Source of the DNA: Colwellia polaris
GTDB taxonomy: Bacteria; Pseudomonadota; Gammaproteobacteria; Enterobacterales; Alteromonadaceae
NCBI RefSeq assembly: GCF_002104515.1
Contig: NZ_NBOE01000005.1
Location: forward strand, 186,001-250,000
Direction of reading: 5' to 3'
Length of the DNA: 64,000 nt
The translations under genes were made by a program, and so were the position numbers. The notes beneath the pieces were generated by a model, which did not search any database, had not been told where the DNA came from, and saw nothing but the letters and a program-made list of their open reading frames with translations. This document shows, piece after piece, positions 16,435-28,066 of this stretch; within the stretch, counting starts at the first letter, position 1; each line of letters opens with the position of its first letter.

Positions 16435-17466
16435 TTACCTATTCACTCTACGAGAGATTAAACCAAAAATCGCTAATGTAAACATCGCGATAGTGGATGG
16501 TTCAGGTACCTGTGCAGTCGAAGGTGCTGCACTTAAGGAGCTGGTAAACATTACGTTGCTCTCCTCTTGCGTCAAGCCTTGCACTGCTAAACGACTGGTT
16601 GCGGTATTGCTTGCATCAACAAAACCACCATTTAAGCCAAAAGCCTGTACTTGTCCGTAAAGAAAAAACTGGTCTCCCGTATTAACATTAAAACTTACAC
16701 TAAGTGAACTGGTATAAGGATTATCCGCTGTTGCTGCAATAATTGGTTGACCTACACTACCAAAATACCCTGAAGCAAGCTCAGTACCATAATCTAGTGG
16801 AAACGTTTGGTTACTATCAAACAACATGTCAGTTGCTGCGCCAAACCATAAACTAAAAATATAATCGTGAAAATCTGCTGTGTCAGGATCATTCCAGGTA
16901 CCACCAGAATTGAAAAAATCAAAATCCATGGTGTATTCAAGAGTCTGGCCTTCGCCTGACCAAAGGTACTCTGTTGCAGCAAAACCATTAACAGAGTTAC
17001 GTTCGAAACTAGCTGAATCAGACTTTACTTTAATTTGAGGCAAACCGAGGTTGTTTTCATCTAAAATAACATTTGCATAATATTTTCCGTCATTATCCCC
17101 CATCGTGACTAGGCTACGACCTGTCTGCCTTATTATTTCCACCCCACCAACTTCCTCATCAGTAAAAGCTACACCTTCAGGCATATCTGGAAATGGAGAA
17201 TCACTCCTAACTGTGCCATCATTATTGTAGATGGCTCGCTGATTGCCACCGTTAAAGTGACACATTAGTTGTGTTGTTGCTTCCCTGTCGTATAACAACT
17301 CAACAATGGTTTTCCAATTACTGATATAATTTGGATCCTGTAAGCCCGGACATGTTCTTTGATGCGTATCGACAGATGTATGTTGAGTAACTAAGCCCGC
17401 ATTGGCGATACTATTGACTGATAAAAATAAACTAAATATTGTAAGTTTTAACGCTGTATTTTTCAT
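16435..17466 (-). CDS. PEP-CTERM sorting domain protein
   Basis: A 343-residue exported protein with signal peptide MKNTALKLTIFSLFLSVNSI ending at ANA. The C-terminal tripartite sorting signal is VPEPSTIAMFTLAIFGLISRR: PEP motif, hydrophobic helix, basic tail. Such proteins are recognised by an exosortase (EpsH/XrtA type) and delivered to the surface, often with exopolysaccharide; no exosortase gene is in this window. The middle is beta-rich with no catalytic motif recognised. The ATG at 17466 has AAGGA 7 nt upstream and is preferred to a TTG two codons earlier. Function unknown. Confidence 0.85.
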   Translation of the reverse strand: MKNTALKLTIFSLFLSVNSIANAGLVTQHTSVDTHQRTCPGLQDPNYISNWKTIVELLYDREATTQLMCHFNGGNQRAIYNNDGTVRSDSPFPDMPEGVAFTDEEVGGVEIIRQTGRSLVTMGDNDGKYYANVILDENNLGLPQIKVKSDSASFERNSVNGFAATEYLWSGEGQTLEYTMDFDFFNSGGTWNDPDTADFHDYIFSLWFGAATDMLFDSNQTFPLDYGTELASGYFGSVGQPIIAATADNPYTSSLSVSFNVNTGDQFFLYGQVQAFGLNGGFVDASNTATSRLAVQGLTQEESNVMFTSSLSAAPSTAQVPEPSTIAMFTLAIFGLISRRVNR

Positions 17467-17709
17467 TTGCAAATCCTTTTAAGTACTTGTTGAACAAAGT
17501 CAAACAAAAACAGTTAGATTAATAATTATTATAATAAGCAACGCCTTTACGCATAAAACATACCAATTAAATATACTCTAATTAAATCATGTACATCAAG
17601 AATTCAAAGTATAATTAAATTACCGTTGGCTCTAAGGCTGTAAAATAATCGGACACTTTAATGCAGGAGTATCGATAAAACATGTATATAGCTTTTCTCA
17701 AGGCGAAAA

Positions 17710-17735
17710 AAAATCCAATACATGTATTGGATTTT
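17710..17735 (-). terminator. Rho-independent terminator of serS
   Basis: A perfect palindrome, 11-bp stem AAAATCCAATA/TATTGGATTTT around CATG, lies 26 bp beyond the serS stop with T-rich flanks. Confidence 0.85.
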
Positions 17736-17760
17736 AATAAAACGCTAAATCAAGCTGACA

Positions 17761-19047
<1,287 letters not shown>

Positions 19048-19067
19048 TCACGTGTTTTCTTTGTTAT

Positions 19068-19469
19068 TTACTTGTTAAAAATAGATACAATATACATGCC
19101 TAATGCTGCTGCAATAATGCAAAAGCCAACATTAAGTAAAATGTTTATTGTTGCTTTAAATATGTCACCTTGCTGAATTAATAACAAGGTATCTAATGAG
19201 AAGGTTGAGAAAGTGGTAAATGCGCCTAAAAAGCCAATACCAATAAGTGTTCGATAAACACTTACTTCAATCACACCTTGTTCAATTAACCCATAAAGTG
19301 CTCCCATGATCAGGGATCCGGAAATATTAACCGCCAACGTCGCAAAAGGGAATCCTTTTCCGAGCCAATTTAGAATTAATTGTGAAATATAAAATCTAAG
19401 ACTCGCACCAAAGGCACCGCCTAAGGCAACAAATAGGTATAAAGTGAAGTTACTGAAGGTATTAGTCAT
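19068..19469 (-). CDS. crcB: Fluoride ion channel CrcB/Fluc
   Basis: A small four-helix membrane protein (about 133 residues) that exports fluoride as a dual-topology dimer. Signatures: [11 protein letters not shown] near the N-terminus, [21 protein letters not shown], and [15 protein letters not shown] with the Phe-box and Na+-site residues. The ATG at 19469 overlaps the rarA end by 8 bp, indicating translational coupling; a GTG at 19484 is an alternative. No fluoride riboswitch can precede it because it is embedded in the operon. Its insertion between rarA and serS differs from E. coli. Confidence 0.92.
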   Translation of the reverse strand: MTNTFSNFTLYLFVALGGAFGASLRFYISQLILNWLGKGFPFATLAVNISGSLIMGALYGLIEQGVIEVSVYRTLIGIGFLGAFTTFSTFSLDTLLLIQQGDIFKATINILLNVGFCIIAAALGMYIVSIFNK

Positions 19470-20817
19470 ATCGACGTTGGTCACTTTGTTGATTTAACTG
19501 GTTTAAATAATTGAGTTTTTCACGCAGTTGTTTTTCAAGTCCGCGATCCGTAGGTTGATAAAGCATGGTTTGGGCGATTTCTTCTGGAAAATAATTTTCA
19601 CCCGCAGCAAAGCCCCCTACTTCATTGTGCGCATAACGATATTCATCTCCATGCCCTAGCTCTTTTGTAATCGCGCTAGTAGAGTTTTTCAAATGTAATG
19701 GCACATCAAGATCACTGGTTTCTTTTGCTAAAGCCTTTGCTTGAGAAAATGCCATATAAACTGCATTACTTTTTGGCGCCAGTGCCATATAAACTGTAGC
19801 TTGAGCTATTGCTCGCTCCCCTTCGCTGGGGCCAACTCGTTGAAATGTATCCCAAGCATTAATCGCTAATTGCATGGCACGTGGGTCTGCATTACCAATA
19901 TCTTCACTCGCTATGGCGAGTAGGCGTCGAGCGACATAAAGTGCATCACCGCCGCCGGTAAGAATACGGGCATACCAATAAAGTGCAGCATCGGGATCCG
20001 AGCCTCTAACCGATTTATGAAAAGCACTAATGAGGTCGTAAAATGCATCGCCGCCTTTATCGTAAAGGGCTATTTTATTACCAGCAACTTGGATCAATTG
20101 CTCTTTAGTCAAGACTTGTTGGTTGTTTTCAACCTGAGTAATTTCTAAACAGTTTTCAAATAAATTGAGTAATCTTCGGGCATCGCCGTTAGCTAATGCA
20201 ATAAGTTGTTTCTTGGTTTCTTGATCAATAACAATTTCAAGCTGAGTACTCTTTTGTTGATAACTAATGGCTCGCGCTAATACATTACTTAAGTTTTGTT
20301 CACTCAATTTTTTTAAGGTATAAACACGGGCACGTGAAAGTATCGCTTGGTTTAATTCAAAGGCTGGGTTTTCAGTGGTCGCGCCGATAAATATAATAGT
20401 GCCGTCTTCTATGTGCGGTAAAAATGCATCTTGTTGGCTTTTATTGAAACGATGCACTTCATCAACGAAAAGCACCGTTCGGCGTTGCTGATGTGTCGCG
20501 CGATTTTTCGCGTTTTCAATCGCTTGGCGAATATCTTTAATACCTGAAGTTACGGCAGAAACACGTTCTATATCGGCATTGGCATGGTTCGCAATAATTT
20601 CAGCAATCGTCGTTTTGCCGGTACCTGGTGGCCCCCAAAAAATAATAGAGTGCACTTTGCCTTGTTCAATCGCTAAAGGTAATGGCATACCTTTAGCCAA
20701 AATATGCTCTTGGCCTTCATACTCTGCCAGTGATTTCGGCCTCAATTTAGCCGCTAAGGGTTTAAAGCGGTCATCTTCAGCAAACTCTAGGTCGAGTGAG
20801 CCATTAGCGTTGGTCAT
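19462..20817 (-). CDS. rarA: Replication-associated recombination protein A (MgsA/RarA)
   Basis: Clamp-loader-like AAA+ ATPase acting at stalled forks and on ssDNA ends, related to eukaryotic WRNIP1. The 451 residues contain [14 protein letters not shown] (Walker A, about 55-68), [23 protein letters not shown] (Walker B) and [12 protein letters not shown] (sensor 1), then the tetramerisation domain with [16 protein letters not shown]-type sequence. Overlaps lolA upstream by 14 bp and crcB downstream. Confidence 0.96.
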   Translation of the reverse strand: MTNANGSLDLEFAEDDRFKPLAAKLRPKSLAEYEGQEHILAKGMPLPLAIEQGKVHSIIFWGPPGTGKTTIAEIIANHANADIERVSAVTSGIKDIRQAIENAKNRATHQQRRTVLFVDEVHRFNKSQQDAFLPHIEDGTIIFIGATTENPAFELNQAILSRARVYTLKKLSEQNLSNVLARAISYQQKSTQLEIVIDQETKKQLIALANGDARRLLNLFENCLEITQVENNQQVLTKEQLIQVAGNKIALYDKGGDAFYDLISAFHKSVRGSDPDAALYWYARILTGGGDALYVARRLLAIASEDIGNADPRAMQLAINAWDTFQRVGPSEGERAIAQATVYMALAPKSNAVYMAFSQAKALAKETSDLDVPLHLKNSTSAITKELGHGDEYRYAHNEVGGFAAGENYFPEEIAQTMLYQPTDRGLEKQLREKLNYLNQLNQQSDQRRYD

Positions 20818-21625
20818 CTAAATAAACACCTTCGGGGACGGTAAACTGGAATATACTCTGCTTAGGTTTAGTATTGCTTTGCTCAAGCGTTATTACACTG
20901 AGTTGGCCAGTTGCGTCTAAAATATTGAAGCTTGAAAGTTCAATGCTGTTTTCCACATTAGCAAAACTGAGCTCTAAACTTTTAACACGCGCATTTTCAT
21001 TCGTTGCGGTAACCAAGTAACGATTGTCTGTTAATTGACTTACGGTGTAATCTTGCCAAAGTTGTTCATTATTACTGGTAATAAGTAATATGGGTGTATT
21101 GGCAATAGCACTCTCTAAGGTATAAACACTAACTTGCTCAACAAAAGGATCATAAAACCATAAATTTTCGCCATCTGAAACGATTAATGACTCGTCTGGC
21201 ATAACAGTTTGCCAATGCACTAAATTAGGTTTACTGACCGAAATAAGACCATTACCTTGCTGTAATTCATTACCTGCTTCGTCAAATATAACTTGAGTAA
21301 AACTTGCACTAAAAAAATCAATCTTAGCTAATTTAGCCATTAATTCACTTTTATAAGTATTTGATTTTTCCATAGCATTAACAGCAACATGCTGGTTATT
21401 TTGTTTATCGAGCATTTGATTATCAGCACGATTTTCACTGACATTTGCTGTTACTGACTTTTGTAAGTCTATTTTATTAGCCGCTTTAACTTTATTTTCA
21501 ATCACCTGTGAGGTCTTAAGTTCAAAGTCATCATGACTTAGCGCTAAGCTCGACGCTGAAAGTACAGCACTGCACAGAGTTGCTATGGCAGCGCCATTTT
21601 TTATAAGTTTACTTTTACTTTGCAT
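20804..21625 (-). CDS. lolA: Outer-membrane lipoprotein chaperone LolA, with N-terminal extension
   Basis: Periplasmic carrier that takes lipoproteins from LolCDE to LolB. The C-terminal 190 residues look like Lol[57 protein letters not shown]. The protein is 273 residues, whereas E. coli LolA is 203. After a signal sequence ([20 protein letters not shown] to about residue 30) comes an extra stretch of about 60 residues, polar and Asn/Lys/Gln-rich, probably disordered. Start 2 bp from the ftsK stop; overlaps rarA by 14 bp. The setting ftsK-lolA-rarA confirms identity. Confidence 0.93.
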   Translation of the reverse strand: MQSKSKLIKNGAAIATLCSAVLSASSLALSHDDFELKTSQVIENKVKAANKIDLQKSVTANVSENRADNQMLDKQNNQHVAVNAMEKSNTYKSELMAKLAKIDFFSASFTQVIFDEAGNELQQGNGLISVSKPNLVHWQTVMPDESLIVSDGENLWFYDPFVEQVSVYTLESAIANTPILLITSNNEQLWQDYTVSQLTDNRYLVTATNENARVKSLELSFANVENSIELSSFNILDATGQLSVITLEQSNTKPKQSIFQFTVPEGVYLDDQR

Positions 21626-21626
21626 A

Positions 21627-24170
21627 TTAATTGTCCTTAACGGGTGGTGGCGCTAAAACTTCTCGCGCACCATTGTTACCTGGTCTGCTTACGACACCGT
21701 GCGATTCCATTTGTTCAACAATACGTGCAGAGCGGTTGTAACCAATTCTAAATTTTCTTTGGATACTAGAAATTGAAACACGACGACTTTCTGTAATAAA
21801 GGCTAGGGCTTCGTCGTATAAGGTATCAATTTCTTCTTCACTGTCAGCGTCTGCTTGTTCACCAGGTAGCAAAATATCTTGTTCAGAATCGCCTGAAAGT
21901 ATTTCTTCGATATAATTAGGTTCAGCTCGCGATTTCCAGTCATTTACAACGGCATGTACTTCGTGATCATCAACAAAAGCACCGTGAACACGAATAGGCA
22001 CCGCTTCACCAGGTGGTAAATAAAACATATCACCCATACCAAGTAATTGGTCTGCACCTTGTTGATCAAGAATAATACGAGACTCAATTCGTGACTGCAC
22101 TCTAAGCGCCATACGGGTTGGAATATTCGCCTTAATTAAACCAGTAATAACATCGGCTGAAGGACGTTGAGTTGCTAATATCAAATGAATTCCCGCAGCA
22201 CGCGCTTTTTGAGCGATACGTGCAATAAGCTCCTCAACTTTTTTACCCACTATCATCATCATGTCAGCAAATTCGTCAACAATAATAACAATCGAAGGTA
22301 GTTTTTCTAATGTCGGAGGTGTTTGTGTAAATGCGTCACTAGGTTGCCATAATGGATCTATAAGAGGTTCTCCGGCTTCAATAGCAGCGGCAACTTTATC
22401 ATTGTAACCTTTCAAATTACGAACGCCTAACTTTGACATTAATTGATAACGTCGCTCCATTTCACCAACACACCAACGCAAGGCATTAGCCGCTTCTTTC
22501 ATATCGGTTACAACTTCAGATAAAAGGTGGGGTATACCATCATAAACCGATAATTCTACTTGTTTAGGATCAATCATTATCATGCGGACATCTTCAGGAG
22601 AAGATTTATACAAAATACTGACAATCATGGTATTAACCGCCACTGACTTACCTGAGCCCGTAGTACCCGCTACAAGTAAATGAGGCATTTTAGCTAGGTC
22701 GGCAATCACCGGTTGACCTGAAATATCGCTGCCAATGGCCATGGCTAAATTTGATTTAGACTTGGCAAATTTTTCGCAAGATATTACATCAGCAAAAAAT
22801 ACTGTTTCTCGGTGTTTGTTAGGTAATTCAATCCCAATAACGGATTTACCTTCAATAACTTCAACAACCCTGACACTTTTAGCAGATAAAGAACGTGCTA
22901 AATCTTTAGATAGATTGGTTATTTTGCTCGCTTTAACACCTGGTGCTAAGTTTAGTTCAAAGCGAGTAATTACTGGACCAGGGAATACACCAACAACTTC
23001 AGCCTTTATGCCAAACTCCAATAGTTTAGCTTCAACTAAGCGAGAAACCATATCGAGTTGTTCTTGATCTATTGGATTTTCTACTTTGTCTTTGCGGTCT
23101 AATAAATCTAAAGATGGCATATCAGTATAGTTAGGCTCATCGGGTTTATCTTTTTCTAGTTGTTGATAAATTTTGTCATGTAATGTTGTTGGCTCTTCTA
23201 TGACAATTTTTTCGACTGGCTCAAAAGCTGCAGCAATTTCATCATCACTAACATGCTCTTGCACATTCATAGCAAGCGGTTCACCCATTAATTCGTCTAT
23301 ATCAACGTAAGGTTCATTTTCTCGATAATTATAAGCACTGTCATCTTTACTTTTTGCGATCAAACTTTCATGTTGCGTATCGCTGATGGCTTCCATTGCC
23401 TCTTTAATTTCATCAGACTCTTTTTCAAAAGCGATGTAATGATCAGTGGAATTATCGTTTATTGCTGCTTTATTATCGCTATTGGATATGTCATCGGTTT
23501 GTTCAGTATTTAAGGCTGAAGCTTTGTCTGAAGGTTTCTCAGGACTGGTATCTAAATGATGTTTAATTAAAGAAGGTATAGTTAAGCTATATTCAATAGC
23601 ATTAATGGTTAACTCCCCTACTTTATCAATAGCTTTAAGCAACGAAATGCCGGTTAATAAAACAAAACCTGAACCACAAAATGTCACAAATAATAATGTG
23701 CTACCAACAAATGAAAAATATGGAATAAGAGAATTGCTTAATACATCACCTAAAATACCACCGGCAGAAAAATAAAATACGTCGTCAAAGTTCATGCTAG
23801 CTATTGAGGTTATGCCAATATAAAACAAAATAAAGCCAATAAACTTTAAGCCTAAAGTTAAATAATCTAAACGGATTAATTGATGATATTTTTGAAATAA
23901 TAGCCAACCTGTTATTGCGATAACAAAAGGTAAACTATATGCAATTAAGCCAAATAAATTTAACAATAAGTCTGATAAATAAGCACCAACCGCGCCGCCT
24001 AAATTGCGAACAGGGTTTTGATAGCCAGTTTGAGACCAACCGGGATCTGCGGGATCGAAACTAAATAATGCTAGCATGATAAACATAGCAAAAACGCAAG
24101 ACACTAAAAGTCCGGCTTCAAGCAGGCGTTGAACGCCATTTAACTTTGGAGATGGAGAAGACAAGAGCAC
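21627..24170 (-). CDS. ftsK: DNA translocase FtsK
   Basis: Septum-anchored motor that pumps chromosome ends and activates XerCD at dif. The 847 residues have an N-terminal membrane domain with four or five helices (about 20-185), a short acidic linker (about 190-370, against about 600 in E. coli), and the RecA-like motor with Walker A AGTTGSGKSVAVN (about 500) and IVIIVDEFADMMM (Walker B). The C-terminal winged-helix gamma domain, RRVSISSIQRKFRIGYNRSA, reads KOPS. It begins an operon that continues into lolA 1 bp later. Length is similar to SpoIIIE-type translocases, but position and gamma domain fit FtsK. Confidence 0.97.
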   Translation of the reverse strand: MLLSSPSPKLNGVQRLLEAGLLVSCVFAMFIMLALFSFDPADPGWSQTGYQNPVRNLGGAVGAYLSDLLLNLFGLIAYSLPFVIAITGWLLFQKYHQLIRLDYLTLGLKFIGFILFYIGITSIASMNFDDVFYFSAGGILGDVLSNSLIPYFSFVGSTLLFVTFCGSGFVLLTGISLLKAIDKVGELTINAIEYSLTIPSLIKHHLDTSPEKPSDKASALNTEQTDDISNSDNKAAINDNSTDHYIAFEKESDEIKEAMEAISDTQHESLIAKSKDDSAYNYRENEPYVDIDELMGEPLAMNVQEHVSDDEIAAAFEPVEKIVIEEPTTLHDKIYQQLEKDKPDEPNYTDMPSLDLLDRKDKVENPIDQEQLDMVSRLVEAKLLEFGIKAEVVGVFPGPVITRFELNLAPGVKASKITNLSKDLARSLSAKSVRVVEVIEGKSVIGIELPNKHRETVFFADVISCEKFAKSKSNLAMAIGSDISGQPVIADLAKMPHLLVAGTTGSGKSVAVNTMIVSILYKSSPEDVRMIMIDPKQVELSVYDGIPHLLSEVVTDMKEAANALRWCVGEMERRYQLMSKLGVRNLKGYNDKVAAAIEAGEPLIDPLWQPSDAFTQTPPTLEKLPSIVIIVDEFADMMMIVGKKVEELIARIAQKARAAGIHLILATQRPSADVITGLIKANIPTRMALRVQSRIESRIILDQQGADQLLGMGDMFYLPPGEAVPIRVHGAFVDDHEVHAVVNDWKSRAEPNYIEEILSGDSEQDILLPGEQADADSEEEIDTLYDEALAFITESRRVSISSIQRKFRIGYNRSARIVEQMESHGVVSRPGNNGAREVLAPPPVKDN

Positions 24171-24265
24171 ACTCTTCTGAAAATTATCATTATAATAGTG
24201 CTAAAATACCAAACATTAGCGATGAATAAAACGTAATACCGAATATTTACTGTGAATAAAGCTTT

Positions 24266-24748
24266 TTAGCGCTTTATAGGTAAATTATTTGAAGATTTCA
24301 CTTCTTCCATAACAACATAAGTTCTACTTTCACTGACTGCTGGTAATCTTAATAAAGTATCACCGAGTAATTCACGATAAGCGGCCATATCTGCAACACG
24401 GGTTTTAAGTAAAAAATCAAAATTACCTGACACTAAATGGCACTCTTGAATAACGTCTAATTCGTGCACTGCTTTAGAAAAGTCGTCAAACACATCAGGG
24501 CTGGTTTTCGTTAAGGTAATTTCAACAATAACCAATAATGCAGCATCTAATTTTTTGGGGTTTAAAATAGCTTGATAACCTACAATAAATTTGTCGTTTT
24601 CTAAACGTTTTACCCTTTCAAGGCAAGGAGTAGCACTTAAGCCGACTCTTTTTGAAAGTTCAATATTAGATAAACGTCCATTTTTTTGTAACTCAAACAA
24701 GATATTTTTATCAATTCTATCTATTTTTTTTGCCACCGAAGAATTCAT
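24266..24748 (-). CDS. lrp: Leucine-responsive regulatory protein family regulator
   Basis: An AsnC/Lrp-type transcription factor of 160 residues from the ATG at 24748 (MNSSVAKKIDRIDKNIL). The N-terminal helix-turn-helix is LSNIELSKRVGLSATPCLERVKRLE (about 27-51); the C-terminal RAM ligand domain has ECHLVSGNFDFLLKTRV. The extra N-terminal residues of the longer frame start at an unusual codon and are not family-like. It is transcribed divergently from alanine dehydrogenase with about 120 bp between, the usual arrangement for Lrp/AldR control of ald. Position next to ftsK matches E. coli lrp. Confidence 0.93.
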   Translation of the reverse strand: MNSSVAKKIDRIDKNILFELQKNGRLSNIELSKRVGLSATPCLERVKRLENDKFIVGYQAILNPKKLDAALLVIVEITLTKTSPDVFDDFSKAVHELDVIQECHLVSGNFDFLLKTRVADMAAYRELLGDTLLRLPAVSESRTYVVMEEVKSSNNLPIKR

Positions 24749-24871
24749 ACATAATCCACTAGTAAAATACTTATTTACAGGATTATATCCTAACATTGTA
24801 TAAATAACGACACGTTAATTCGAGATAAAGCCACTATACTAGTGCCATATTTTACAACAGAGATAGAAACT

Positions 24872-25993
24872 ATGATTATCGGTGTACCTAAAGAAATAAA
24901 AAACCACGAGTACCGTATTGGCTTAACTCCTGCAGGCGTTAAAGAACTAGTTGTTAATGGCCATGACGTTATCGTTGAAAACAATGGTGGTGCAGCAATC
25001 GGCTTCGAAAATGAGCAATACATTACAGCCGGTGCAAAAATTATCGATACAGCAGCAGAAATTTTTGCTACTGCGGATATGATCATCAAAGTGAAAGAGC
25101 CTCAACCAAATGAATGTAAAATGCTTCGCCCTGGCCAAGTACTTTTTACTTACTTACATTTAGCGCCAGATCCAAAGCAAACCGAACTGCTTATCGCTTC
25201 TGGCGCAACTTGTATTGCGTACGAAACGGTTACACAAAATGGTGGCGGTTTACCACTTTTAGCACCTATGTCTGAAGTTGCTGGTCGTATGTCAATTCAA
25301 GCAGGTGCACATGCACTTGAGAAAGCTCAAGGCGGTTTAGGTGCTTTACTCGGTGGTGTTCCAGGTGTTGCCCCTGCAAAAGTTCTTATTGTTGGTGGTG
25401 GTGTTGTTGGTACTCAAGCAGCACGTATGGCTGTTGGAATGGGCGCTGATGTTACTATTTTAGATCGTTCATTACCGCGTTTGCGCCAGTTAGACACAGA
25501 GTTTGATGGTCGTCTTAAAACAGTATATTCAACTGCTGATGCTATGGACCAACTTATTGTTGAAGCTGACTTAGTGATTGGTGCAGTATTAATTCCAGGT
25601 GCAGCTGCACCTAAATTAGTAACAGCTCAACATATTAAAATGATGAAAAAAGGCGCTGTTATTGTTGATGTTGCGATTGACCAAGGCGGCTGTTTTGAAA
25701 CATCTAAAGCAACTACGCATCAAGAGCCTACTTACGTAGTGGATGATGTTGTGCATTACTGTGTAGCTAATATGCCAGGTGGTGTTGCAAGAACATCTAC
25801 AATGGCATTAACCAACGCGACTATGCCATTTACAGTTACACTAGCCAACAAAGGTGCTAAGCAAGCATTGCTTGACGACGCGCACTTAATGGCCGGTTTG
25901 AATGTATTAGGCGGTAAAATAACTTACAAACCAGTTGCTGATGTACTTGGTTATGAATACGTTGCACCAGAAGTAGCAATAGCGACTCTGTAA
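24872..25993 (+). CDS. ald: Alanine dehydrogenase
   Basis: Reversibly converts L-alanine and NAD+ to pyruvate, ammonia and NADH. Starting at ATG 24872 (MIIGVPKEIKNHEYRIGLTP) the product has 373 residues, the family norm. N-terminal AlaDh/PNT domain contains KVKEPQ (substrate Lys) and the Rossmann motif LIVGGGVVGTQAARMAVGMGADV (about 170-192). NMPGGVARTSTMALTNAT near the C-terminus is typical. Divergent from lrp, which probably regulates it by alanine or leucine. In E. coli trxB adjoins lrp directly; here ald has been inserted between them. Confidence 0.96.
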   Translation: MIIGVPKEIKNHEYRIGLTPAGVKELVVNGHDVIVENNGGAAIGFENEQYITAGAKIIDTAAEIFATADMIIKVKEPQPNECKMLRPGQVLFTYLHLAPDPKQTELLIASGATCIAYETVTQNGGGLPLLAPMSEVAGRMSIQAGAHALEKAQGGLGALLGGVPGVAPAKVLIVGGGVVGTQAARMAVGMGADVTILDRSLPRLRQLDTEFDGRLKTVYSTADAMDQLIVEADLVIGAVLIPGAAAPKLVTAQHIKMMKKGAVIVDVAIDQGGCFETSKATTHQEPTYVVDDVVHYCVANMPGGVARTSTMALTNATMPFTVTLANKGAKQALLDDAHLMAGLNVLGGKITYKPVADVLGYEYVAPEVAIATL

Positions 25994-26013
25994 TTTGTAA
26001 CAATAAAAGTTTT

Positions 26014-26038
26014 AAAGCCGCTTATATTAAGCGGCTTT
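26014..26038 (+). terminator. Rho-independent terminator of ald
   Basis: An 11-bp stem AAAGCCGCTTA/TAAGCGGCTTT with a 3-nt loop and T-rich tail lies 20 bp beyond the ald stop. Confidence 0.88.
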
Positions 26039-26215
26039 TGTGTTTATTAAGCGTTTAACTTAACAGAAAAATACAAAGCAAAAGGTAGATTTGTAAAAAT
26101 AGCCTTGCAGATTTGTGAAATAAATTATTATTTATAATTATTTCTTTGTTGCTCTCTTGAGATAATCACTTAGAATCCCAACTATTAAGACATTAACATA
26201 TTTATTTTGGAGTAG

Positions 26216-27178
<963 letters not shown>

Positions 27179-27181
27179 GCA

Positions 27182-27892
27182 ATGACTCGAGCTATTCCTT
27201 GGATAACTTCGAATAGCTCGACTTTCCCCGATTTATCTACCGCTTTAAACGAGCCCAACGGCTTACTCGCTTTCGGTGATGACCTATCTGCTGAACGAGT
27301 TTATCAAGCCTACCAAAATGGTATATTTCCCTGGTTTAGTGATGGTGAGCCCGTTATGTGGTGGAGTCCTGATCCACGTGGCATTATCAACATTTCACAA
27401 CTTGTTATTAATAAAACCTTAAAGAAAGTAATTAAAAGAAACACTTTTACCGTCACAATAAATAAAGACTTTAATCAAGTTATTGCACTATGTGCTGATG
27501 CCCCCTTTCGTCAAGAAGAGACTTGGATTGTTGACCCTATGATAGCGGCTTATAAGTTATTGCATAAACAAGGTAAAGCACACTCGATTGAAGTATGGCA
27601 TAACGAGCAATTAGTTGGCGGATTATATGGCGTAGCCGTTAATGGTTATTTCTCTGGTGAATCTATGTTTTACCGACAAAGTAATGCGTCAAAAATAGCA
27701 CTTGTATATTTAGCTGAATTACTTAAATCAATTAATGTTGAATTTATAGATTGCCAAATGTTGAACCCTTTTTTAGCTAACATGGGTTGCATTGAAGTTA
27801 CAAGAGAGCAGTTTTTGCAATACCAAAGTACTGCAAAAAAAATAATTCCACCGATAAATTTTTGGCAAACAAAAACCCTTGCTTATATCTAA
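27182..27892 (+). CDS. aat: Leucyl/phenylalanyl-tRNA-protein transferase
   Basis: Adds Leu or Phe from aminoacyl-tRNA to proteins with N-terminal Lys or Arg, creating N-degrons read by ClpS. The 236 residues carry the family motifs GLLAFGDDLSAERVYQAYQNG (about 28-48), GIFPWFSDGEPVMWWSPDPRG, and VGGLYGVAVNGYFSGESMF followed by SKIAL. It directly follows trxB. Other N-degron components, bpt, clpS and clpA, lie within 6 kb. Confidence 0.97.
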   Translation: MTRAIPWITSNSSTFPDLSTALNEPNGLLAFGDDLSAERVYQAYQNGIFPWFSDGEPVMWWSPDPRGIINISQLVINKTLKKVIKRNTFTVTINKDFNQVIALCADAPFRQEETWIVDPMIAAYKLLHKQGKAHSIEVWHNEQLVGGLYGVAVNGYFSGESMFYRQSNASKIALVYLAELLKSINVEFIDCQMLNPFLANMGCIEVTREQFLQYQSTAKKIIPPINFWQTKTLAYI

Positions 27893-28066
27893 CAGATAAA
27901 AGCTAAATAGCTTACTAGTATTCAGTTCCAAGACATTAACATACCAATAAAATAATCAATTTATACAATATAAAAATTACGCTAGTAATAATAGCGCTAG
28001 CCAAATATTGAATTTATAAGTAGGCATAATTGTTGAAATTTGCTAATAATGATAATTGATATTTAA

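Noticed and set aside
19068-19484. Fluoride riboswitch before crcB
   Set aside because: crcB overlaps rarA, so there is no leader in which such a switch could fold.
22735-23067. 110-codon frame opposite ftsK
   Set aside because: Antisense shadow of the FtsK motor domain; composition follows the codon use of ftsK.
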